DNA of 64,000 nucleotides from Kocuria salsicia (GTDB taxonomy: Bacteria; Actinomycetota; Actinomycetes; Actinomycetales; Micrococcaceae): positions 1-64,000 of the forward strand of contig NZ_VELE01000003.1 in the NCBI RefSeq assembly GCF_007681555.1, given 5' to 3'. This document shows, piece by piece, positions 57,743 to 64,000 of the stretch. The notes beneath the pieces are model-generated. The model was given only the letters and a program-made list of their open reading frames with translations, was not told the origin of the DNA and did no database searches. Both the position numbers and the translations under genes were made by a program. Within the stretch, counting starts at the first letter, position 1. The number at the start of each line of letters is the position of its first letter.

Positions 57743-57863
57743 TCACGGAGCGGGCTGTGCAGGCCTCTCGCCGCGCCACACCGGCACCGAGGTTGGCCCC
57801 TCCACCACCGCGGCCTTCGTCCCGAGCCCCACGTGCGCGCTGAGCACGGGCGGCAGGTCGCTG
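57743..57863. repeat. Right copy of the 121-bp direct repeat (3' end of intact degV)
   Basis: Begins exactly at the degV stop and covers its last 40 codons. It matches 57002-57122 without gaps at about 91% identity. The 620 bp between the copies (57123-57742) hold only yefM, yoeB and their promoter. Confidence 0.9.
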
Positions 57864-58744
57864 ATCACCAGCTCGGCCTCGGGGCGGTAGCGGTCCCGCA
57901 GCACCTCGCCGATCTCGCGTGCCCCGTTCGCATCCGCCACGTGGTGCACGCACAGCACGGGCCGCTCGGGCTCCGCGTGGGCCAGCGCCTCCCCCACGAG
58001 CGTCATGAACCGCGCCCTCGCCTTCGCCAGGGACACCGGCCGCTCCACGGTCACGATCTTCCCCTCCGCCAGGCTCAGCAGCGGCTTGATCTGCAGCACG
58101 GAGCCCACCCTCGCCGTCGTCGGGTTGATCCGCCCACCGCGACGCAGCGTCTCCAGCGACCGCACCTGGATGAGCACCTGCGCGCGCTGCGCGGCCTCGC
58201 GGGCCGCCTGGGCAACCTTGTCAATCCCCGCTCCCGACGCCGCCGCCTCCAGCGCCGCACGCACCGCCAGTCCCTGCCCGAGACCGGCGCTGTGCGTGTC
58301 CACGATCCGCACGGGGATCCCGATCTCCTGCCGGGCGATCCGTGCGGCCCCCACGGTGCCCGAGAGCTCCCCGGACAGGTGGACGGAGACGACGGCGTCG
58401 AAGCCCTCCGCCTCGAAGCGTCGGTACGCGGCACGCAGCTGGCCCGGGGCGGGGCGGGAGGTGGTCACCGGCTTCCCTTCGGCGAGCGCGACGACCAGTG
58501 AGGAGAGCGTGTCCGACTCGTCCTCGGTGTGCAGCTGCCCGCCGATCAGCACGGGCATGTCCACGAGCGCAAAACCGCCGGCCGTCGTGTAGTCGGTGAG
58601 CCAGGAGGTGGGCAGGGCTGCGGCGCTGTCGGCGACGACGGCGACGCGGCGGAGCGCGGCGTCGCCGTGGCCCGCAACGGGACGGAGCCCGCCCTCCGGC
58701 TCGCTCGAGTCGGGGGACGGGCTCCGGGAACCGTGGCCGGTCAT
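57743..58744 (-). CDS. DegV family fatty-acid-binding protein
   Basis: DegV/FakB-type proteins bind a fatty acid and present it to a kinase (FakA) for phosphorylation; no fakA is in this window. The 333 residues have a polar N-terminal 30 residues, then VAVVADSAAALP, TSRPAPGQ (fatty-acid carboxylate site), VVSVHLSGELSGT, VDTHSAGLG and a C-terminal domain ending APWRG-type sequence. ATG 58744 overlaps the leuS stop (TGATG). Its last 40 codons are duplicated beyond the toxin-antitoxin pair. Confidence 0.92.
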   Translation of the reverse strand: MTGHGSRSPSPDSSEPEGGLRPVAGHGDAALRRVAVVADSAAALPTSWLTDYTTAGGFALVDMPVLIGGQLHTEDESDTLSSLVVALAEGKPVTTSRPAPGQLRAAYRRFEAEGFDAVVSVHLSGELSGTVGAARIARQEIGIPVRIVDTHSAGLGQGLAVRAALEAAASGAGIDKVAQAAREAAQRAQVLIQVRSLETLRRGGRINPTTARVGSVLQIKPLLSLAEGKIVTVERPVSLAKARARFMTLVGEALAHAEPERPVLCVHHVADANGAREIGEVLRDRYRPEAELVISDLPPVLSAHVGLGTKAAVVEGPTSVPVWRGERPAQPAP

Positions 58745-61254
58745 CAGACCACGATGTTCACGAGCTTGGGGGCGCGCACGATGACCTTGCGCACCGTGGC
58801 CTCGGTGAGCAGCCGCTGCACGGCAGGGGAGCCCATGGCGGCGGCCTCGAGGTCCTCGTCACTGATGTCCGCGGGGACCTGCAGCCGGTCGCGGACCTTG
58901 CCCTTGACCTGCACGACGGCGGTCACGGTGTCCTCCACGAGCAGCGCGGGGTCCACGGTGGGCCACGGGGCGCGCACCACGGAGTCCTCGTGGCCCAGCA
59001 GGCGCCACATGTCCTCGGAGGTGTAGGGCGCCACGAGGCTCAGCAGGATCGTGACAGCCTCCACGGCCTCGCGCACGGCAGGATCCGCGGGACCGCAGCC
59101 GGAGTCAATGGCCTTGCGCACCGCGTTGACCAGCTCCATGGTGCGGGCGATGACCACGTTGAACTTCCCGGAGTCCAGCAGCTGCTCGGAGTCCACCACC
59201 GTCTTGTGGGTGGTGCCGCGCAGCGCCCGGTCACCGTCGGCGAACGGTGCGGCGGGGTCCGACGTGCAGTCCTGCGCGAGGCGCCACGCGCGGGCGAGGA
59301 ACTTCTGGGCGCCCTGGGGCGAGACGTCCGACCAGTCGACGTCGTCCTCCGGCGGGGAGGCGAAGACCATGGTCAGACGAACGGCGTCGACACCGAACTC
59401 GTCGAGCTGCTCGCCCAGGTCCACACCGTTGCCCAGGGACTTGGACATTGCCTTGCCGCCGTTGAGCACCTGGCCCTGGTTCAGCAGCGCCTTGAAGGGC
59501 TCGGTGAAGCCCACCAGGCCGAAGTCGTAGAGCGCCTTGGTGAAGAACCGCGAGTACAGCAGGTGAAGGATCGCGTGCTCCACGCCGCCCACATACTGGT
59601 CCACGGGCAGCCACCGGTCCACGGCGGCGCGCTCGAACGGGCCCGTCTCATCCGCAGGGGACGCGTAGCGCAGGTAGTACCAGGAGGAGTCCACGAAGGT
59701 GTCCATGGTGTCGGTGTCGCGCTTCGCCGGGCCACCGCACGCGGGGCAGCTCACGTTCACCCAGTCCGACGCCGCCGCGAGAGGGCTCTGGCCCTTGGGT
59801 GCCAGCTGCTCACCGCGCAGGTCCTCGGGCAGCCGTACGGGCAGCTGGTCCTCGGGCACGGGCACCTCGCCGCACGCGGGGCAGTGGATGATCGGAATGG
59901 GCGCACCCCAGAAGCGCTGCCGGGACAGCAGCCAGTCCCGCAACCGGAAGTTCACGTGGCGCTTGCCGGTGCCGGCCTCGGTCACGATCTCGATGGCCTT
60001 GTCCAGGGCCTCGGCCCTGGGCAGCCCGTCCAGGGGCCCGGAGTTGACCAGGGTGCCGTCGCCCGTCGTCGCCACACCCGTGACCGCGGGGTCCTCCTCG
60101 CCGGTGTCCAGGACCGTGCGCACGGGCAGGTCGAACGCGCGGGCGAAATCCAGGTCCCGCTGGTCGTGCGCGGGCACGGCCATGACCACGCCGGTGCCGT
60201 AGTCGGCCAGCACGTAGTCCGAGGCCCACACGGGCAGCTTCTCCCCGGTCAGGGGGTTCACCGCGTACCGGCCCAGGAACACACCGGTCTTCTCCCGGTC
60301 CGAGGACTGGCGCTCGATGTCCGACAGCGCCTTGACCTGCTCCCGGTACTCGGCGAGCGCCTCGGCGTGCTCGGGGGCCGCGATCTCCAAGGCGATGGCG
60401 GCGTCGGCGGCGACCACGCAGAATGTGGCACCGTAGAGGGTGTCCGGGCGGGTGGTGAAGACGGTGACCTCGCGCCCGGAGGTGTCTGCGGCGTCAGCCC
60501 CCTCCGCGGGGGCGCCTTCGATCACGAACTTCACGTGCGCGCCCTCGGAGCGTCCGATCCAGTTGCGCTGCATGGCGAGCACTCGCTCGGGCCAGTGGCC
60601 CTCGAGCTCTGCCATGTCGTCCAGCAGCCGCTGTGCGTAGTCGGTGATCTTGAAGTACCACTGGTTCAGAGACTTCTTGGTCACCGGGGTGTGGCAGCGC
60701 TCGCACAGCCCGTTGACCACCTGCTCGTTGGCGAGCACGGTCTGGTCCTTGGGGCACCAGTTGACCGGGGAGTCCTTTCGGTACGCCAGGCCGTGGGAGT
60801 GGAACTGCAGGAACAGCCACTGCGTCCAGCGGTAGTACTCGGGGTCCGAGGTGTGGATCTCGCGGTCCCAGTCCACGCTGATCGCGTAGCGCTTGAAGGA
60901 CTCACGCTGGGTGTCGATGTTGCGGTAGGTCCACTCGGCGGGGTGCGCGTCACGCTTGATGGCGGCGTTCTCCGCGGGCAGGCCGAAGGAGTCCCAGCCG
61001 ATGGGGTGCATCACGTCGAAGCCTCGGTGCAGCCAGTAGCGGGAGACCACGTCCCCCATGGCGAACGCCTCCGCGTGGCCCATGTGCAGGTCACCGGAGG
61101 GGTAGGGGAACATGTCGAGCACGTAGCGACGCGGCAGTGAGTCGTCGTCGAGGGGCGCGAAGACCCGGTGCTTCTCCCAGTAGCCGGACCAGGTGTCCTC
61201 GATCCGCCGGGTGTCGTAGTCGGTGCCCGCCTCCGGGGTGCTGTGCTCGCTCAC
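58744..61254 (-). CDS. leuS: Leucyl-tRNA synthetase
   Basis: A class I synthetase charging tRNA-Leu. The 836 residues include the HIGH-type motif HMGH at 57-60, a CP1 editing domain (about 225-420) with [12 protein letters not shown] and the catalytic aspartate region, zinc-like CPACG motifs, AMSKS for KMSKS, and an anticodon-binding C-terminus ending [14 protein letters not shown]. It is the first gene of a leuS-degV unit. Confidence 0.97.
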   Translation of the reverse strand: MSEHSTPEAGTDYDTRRIEDTWSGYWEKHRVFAPLDDDSLPRRYVLDMFPYPSGDLHMGHAEAFAMGDVVSRYWLHRGFDVMHPIGWDSFGLPAENAAIKRDAHPAEWTYRNIDTQRESFKRYAISVDWDREIHTSDPEYYRWTQWLFLQFHSHGLAYRKDSPVNWCPKDQTVLANEQVVNGLCERCHTPVTKKSLNQWYFKITDYAQRLLDDMAELEGHWPERVLAMQRNWIGRSEGAHVKFVIEGAPAEGADAADTSGREVTVFTTRPDTLYGATFCVVAADAAIALEIAAPEHAEALAEYREQVKALSDIERQSSDREKTGVFLGRYAVNPLTGEKLPVWASDYVLADYGTGVVMAVPAHDQRDLDFARAFDLPVRTVLDTGEEDPAVTGVATTGDGTLVNSGPLDGLPRAEALDKAIEIVTEAGTGKRHVNFRLRDWLLSRQRFWGAPIPIIHCPACGEVPVPEDQLPVRLPEDLRGEQLAPKGQSPLAAASDWVNVSCPACGGPAKRDTDTMDTFVDSSWYYLRYASPADETGPFERAAVDRWLPVDQYVGGVEHAILHLLYSRFFTKALYDFGLVGFTEPFKALLNQGQVLNGGKAMSKSLGNGVDLGEQLDEFGVDAVRLTMVFASPPEDDVDWSDVSPQGAQKFLARAWRLAQDCTSDPAAPFADGDRALRGTTHKTVVDSEQLLDSGKFNVVIARTMELVNAVRKAIDSGCGPADPAVREAVEAVTILLSLVAPYTSEDMWRLLGHEDSVVRAPWPTVDPALLVEDTVTAVVQVKGKVRDRLQVPADISDEDLEAAAMGSPAVQRLLTEATVRKVIVRAPKLVNIVV

Positions 61255-61436
61255 GTGCCTCGCCTTCAGGGTTCACGGGGTCGGGCTGCTCCCGCGCCCG
61301 GGTTCCGAGGCGACGGCCTGGTCCCCCGTGGTGGTGTGTGGGGATCCCTCCCAGTTTAGACCAGCCCACCGTGCCCTCCGTTCCCACGTGCCACCGCTAC
61401 CATGGGTGCGCTGAACCCGGAACATTGGAGGCCACG

Positions 61437-62549
61437 GTGGAGAACCCCTACGCAGAACGCCGCAGCGTGGAACTGGACGGCTACCGCGTGCGGTACTGGT
61501 TCTACGACGCGGACAGACAGCGCAAACCGTTGCTCGTGATGCTCCACGGCTTCCGCGGCGACCACCACGGGCTGCAGCTGATAGCGAGCGCCCTGCGGGA
61601 GAGGTACCACGTGGTGGTCCCGGACCTGCCCGGCTTCGGGCGCTCCGAGCCGTTCCCGGACCGGGAGCACTCCGTGGCGAACTACGTCAACTTCACCCGC
61701 GCGTTCATCACCGCCCTGACCGACGGCGCCGTGTCCCCGGAGTCCGACACCGGCGTGGTGCTGCTCGGGCACTCCTTCGGCTCCACCGTGGCCGCCCACT
61801 TCGCCGCCGCCCACCCCTCGATGGTCGAACGCCTCGTGCTCGTGAACCCGATCTCGCAGCCCGCGCTCGCAGGCTCCCAGAAGAAGCTGACGAAGCTCAC
61901 CGAGCTCTACTACGGGGTGGGGGCCTCGCTGCCGAAGCGGTTGGGCACCCGCCTGCTGTCCTCGAACACGGTGGTCAAGCTCATGACGGACGTGATGGTC
62001 AAGTCCGAGGACCCGGAGGTCACGCGCTACGCCCTTCGCCAGCACCAGGCGTACTTCAACGCGTTCGCCAACCGGCAGGTGGTCAGCGAGGCGTACCAGG
62101 CCTCGATCTCCCGCACCGTGGCGGAGGTGGCCATGCAGCTGAGCATGCCCACCCTGCTGGTCGTGGGCGAGCTGGACGACCTCGGTTCCGTGGACTCCCA
62201 GCGCACCATGGCCTCGTGGATCCGCAGCCACAGCCTGAAGATCATCCCCGGTGTGGGCCACCTGATCCACTACGAGACCCCCGTCCTGGCCGCGCAGCAC
62301 ATCGAGGAGTTCTTGGCCTCCCCCGCACCCGAGCCGCTGGAGGGCTACGACAAGCTGCCCCACGCGGACACCACCGTCTCCACCCCGGACCAGCTCACCG
62401 GGATGCTCCCGGCCGTCACCGCGGACGACGGCGCACGCCAGTTCGCGCGCGAGACCCGCACCCGCGGACTCGGGGGGACGGCGGCCCCCGCGGACGAGCA
62501 CCACGTGAACGATGACGCGCGTCACCGGGACGGGTCCCGGCCGAAGTGA
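61437..62549 (+). CDS. Alpha/beta-fold hydrolase
   Basis: The 370 residues have a hydrolase core (about 1-290): oxyanion HGFRGDHHG, the nucleophile elbow GHSFGS, an acid candidate in VGELDDLGS and the histidine in GVGHLIHYE. An extra C-terminal tail of about 75 polar residues has no known domain. The substrate is unknown. GTG 61437 has GGAGG 5 nt upstream. It overlaps the glycosyltransferase gene by 4 bp, so the pair is coupled. Confidence 0.85.
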   Translation: MENPYAERRSVELDGYRVRYWFYDADRQRKPLLVMLHGFRGDHHGLQLIASALRERYHVVVPDLPGFGRSEPFPDREHSVANYVNFTRAFITALTDGAVSPESDTGVVLLGHSFGSTVAAHFAAAHPSMVERLVLVNPISQPALAGSQKKLTKLTELYYGVGASLPKRLGTRLLSSNTVVKLMTDVMVKSEDPEVTRYALRQHQAYFNAFANRQVVSEAYQASISRTVAEVAMQLSMPTLLVVGELDDLGSVDSQRTMASWIRSHSLKIIPGVGHLIHYETPVLAAQHIEEFLASPAPEPLEGYDKLPHADTTVSTPDQLTGMLPAVTADDGARQFARETRTRGLGGTAAPADEHHVNDDARHRDGSRPK

Positions 62550-63646
62550 AGCTCCTCTTCGACGCCCGCTACATCCGCACCGACCACCACGACGGCATCA
62601 GCCGCTACAGTGCCGAGCTGCTCACCGCCACGGCCCGCGCCGTGGCCGAGGACCCCCGCGTGCGGCTGTGCGCGCTGATCAGCGACCCCGCCCAGGCCGC
62701 GTACCTTCCCGAGCTGCCGACCATCACCGGGCCGTCCGTAACCTCCCCCGCGGAGGCACTCACGGCGCTCGCCGTGAACAGGCACGCACCCGACGTCGTG
62801 TTCTCCCCCATGCAGACCATGGGCTCCCTGGGCCGCCGCCACCGCCTGATCCTCACGCTGCACGACCTCATCTACTACGAGCACCCCCAGCCGCCCGGTG
62901 ATCTGCCCCTGCCCGTGCAGTGGGGGTGGCGCGCCTACCACAAGGCGTGGTGGCCCCAGCGGCTCACCCTGAACCGCGCGGACGCCGTGGCCACCGTGTC
63001 CGAGACGTCACGGCAGCAGATCCTCGCGCACCGCCTCACGAAACGGGACGTGCGCGTGGTGGCCAACGCGGCGCCGTCGTCCGGGATCCCAGGGGCCGAG
63101 GCGCTGCAACGGCTCGAACGCCGCGGCACGGACCTTGTGTACATGGGATCGTTCCTGCCGTACAAGAACGTGGAGACCCTGCTGCGCGCCATGGCCCACC
63201 TGCCGGGGCACACGCTGCACCTGCTCTCCCGGATCACCCCCGCGCGGGAGGCTCAGCTGCGGACGCACGTCCCCGAGGGCGCGCACGTGGTCTTCCACCG
63301 CGGGGTGGGCGAGGACGAGTACCGCGAGCTGCTCACCTCGTGCGCCGCACTCGTCACGGCTTCGCGCGCGGAGGGCTACGGGCTGCCGCTCGTGGAGGCC
63401 TTCGCGCAGGGGGCCCCGGTCGTGTGCTCGGACCTGCCGATCTTCCACGAGGTCGCCGGGGACGCCGCCGGCTACGCCCCCTCGGACGACGACGCCGCGT
63501 TCGCCGCCCGGGTGCGCGAGCTCACCGATCCCGGTGTGGCCCGCGAGCGCGTCCTCGCCGGACTGGAACGGATCCGTGAGCACACGTGGGGGGACTCCGC
63601 CCGGGACCTGCTGGACCTGGCGTGGGAGCTGCACCAGCGCGGTTGA
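62546..63646 (+). CDS. Glycosyltransferase family 4 (GT-B)
   Basis: The 366-residue GT-B enzyme has KLLFDARYI-x-TDHHDGISRYS at the start, HDLIYYEHP, VSETSRQQI, VYMGSFLPYKNVETLL and the E-x7-E motif in ASRAEGYGLPLVEAFAQGAPVVCSDLPIFHEV. This is the mannosyltransferase-like branch of GT4; the acceptor is unknown, with lipid-linked or cell-wall glycans likely. GTG 62546 overlaps the hydrolase stop (GTGA). Confidence 0.9.
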   Translation: MKLLFDARYIRTDHHDGISRYSAELLTATARAVAEDPRVRLCALISDPAQAAYLPELPTITGPSVTSPAEALTALAVNRHAPDVVFSPMQTMGSLGRRHRLILTLHDLIYYEHPQPPGDLPLPVQWGWRAYHKAWWPQRLTLNRADAVATVSETSRQQILAHRLTKRDVRVVANAAPSSGIPGAEALQRLERRGTDLVYMGSFLPYKNVETLLRAMAHLPGHTLHLLSRITPAREAQLRTHVPEGAHVVFHRGVGEDEYRELLTSCAALVTASRAEGYGLPLVEAFAQGAPVVCSDLPIFHEVAGDAAGYAPSDDDAAFAARVRELTDPGVARERVLAGLERIREHTWGDSARDLLDLAWELHQRG

Positions 63647-63765
63647 ACCGCTGTGCACAGTTCCCCCGTACTCGCCCCCCGGTTCTCGGCCCTGGGGTCT
63701 TCAACCCGGAAGATTTCAGCAGCCAGTGCTCCGGACGGTGACCGGGGGTGCCGTGGGCGACCCGC

Positions 63766-64000
63766 TCAGGTGCGCACCACCCGTTCCCGCAGCAGCACCT
63801 GGGCGAGGGCGTCCAGCGCAATGCCGAGCAGTCCGATGGCGAGGATCACCACGAGCATCTCGTCGTAGGCCAGCCGGTCCCGGGCATTGAGGATCTCGTA
63901 GCCCAGCCCGGTGCTGACCCCGAGCATCTCGGCGGGCACCAGCACGACCCACGAGATGCCCAGTGCCAGACGGACCCCCGTCATGACGTGGGGCCGGATA
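63766..64000 (-). CDS. ABC transporter permease, C-terminal part (5' end outside window)
   Basis: The minus-strand frame enters from the right edge and ends at 63766. The visible residues include GVRLALGISWVVLVPAEMLG, STGLGYEILNARDRL and a last membrane helix LVVILAIGLLGIALDAL. This is the ending of SsuC/TauC-type binding-protein-dependent permeases (nitrate, sulfonate or taurine class). It would work with an ATPase and a binding protein outside the window. Confidence 0.88.
   Translation of the reverse strand, partial: IRPHVMTGVRLALGISWVVLVPAEMLGVSTGLGYEILNARDRLAYDEMLVVILAIGLLGIALDALAQVLLRERVVRT

Noticed and set aside
58990-61140. 716-codon open frame opposite leuS
   Set aside because: Same kind of shadow; composition is that of antisense GC-rich DNA and leuS motifs on the minus strand are complete.

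Overview
The window is GC-rich (about 70%) actinobacterial chromosome. Codon use is strongly GC3-biased, GTG starts are frequent, and the gene content includes an actinobacterial qcrCAB/ctaC-F respiratory supercomplex and actinobacteria-restricted families (DUF3043, DUF3054, DUF3097). The order comEA-comEC-holA-rpsT-lepA-hemW-hrcA-dnaJ-rsmE-phoH-ybeY-era-recO-uppS, with glgA/glgC divergent, fits Micrococcaceae, and I think Kocuria or a close relative is likely (inference; no marker gene here settles it). I see no rRNA, tRNA, CRISPR array or intact insertion sequence.

Layout. 1-2.7 kb: nucleotide-sugar genes (UDP-glucose dehydrogenase, UDP-GlcNAc 2-epimerase). 3-9.5 kb: an unknown gene, an ABC1/UbiB kinase-like gene in tandem with a HIRAN-like membrane protein, and aminopeptidase N. 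9.7-14.4 kb: divergent glgC/glgA, then a TetR regulator divergent from a membrane efflux-type protein with two look-alike operators between them. 14.4-16.4 kb: small accessory genes (YCII, DUF3054, Lrp-type domain) and a gene-poor spacer with palindromes. 16.5-27 kb: trpD, then the aerobic respiratory block. ctaE-qcrC-qcrA-qcrB reads rightward and ctaC-ctaD-ctaF leftward, converging on a decayed spacer that holds two pseudogenes (VOC protein, WYL regulator). 27.3-33 kb: A-type Fe-S carrier, M20 dipeptidase, DUF3043, pyrD, uppS, recO. 33.2-45.1 kb: leuA with a leader peptide, LCP ligase, era, ybeY, phoH, GerMN lipoprotein, rsmE, dnaJ, hrcA with CIRCE, DUF3097. 45.3-61.3 kb: DUF4870, hemW, lepA, PemK-like, rpsT, holA, an Old Yellow Enzyme, comEC, comEA, a yefM/yoeB toxin-antitoxin pair, degV, leuS. 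61.4-64 kb: alpha/beta hydrolase, glycosyltransferase, and the end of an ABC permease gene.

Most striking observations. (1) The yefM-yoeB pair lies between two 121-bp copies (about 91% identical) of the last 40 codons plus stop of degV. The copy joined to full-length degV is intact; the displaced copy carries a premature TAG. This looks like integration at a gene 3' end. (2) Many genes have a TAnnnT -10 hexamer only 6-8 nt before an ATG/GTG and no Shine-Dalgarno, so they are probably leaderless. (3) A leaderless 16-codon leader peptide with mutually exclusive hairpins precedes leuA. (4) Several palindromic operator candidates lie in spacers, including one in front of no obvious gene.

Starts were moved from the longest possible ORF to the codon supported by a ribosome-binding site, a leaderless promoter or family alignment; the reasons are given per gene. 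Family assignments rest on motifs read by eye, not on database searches.
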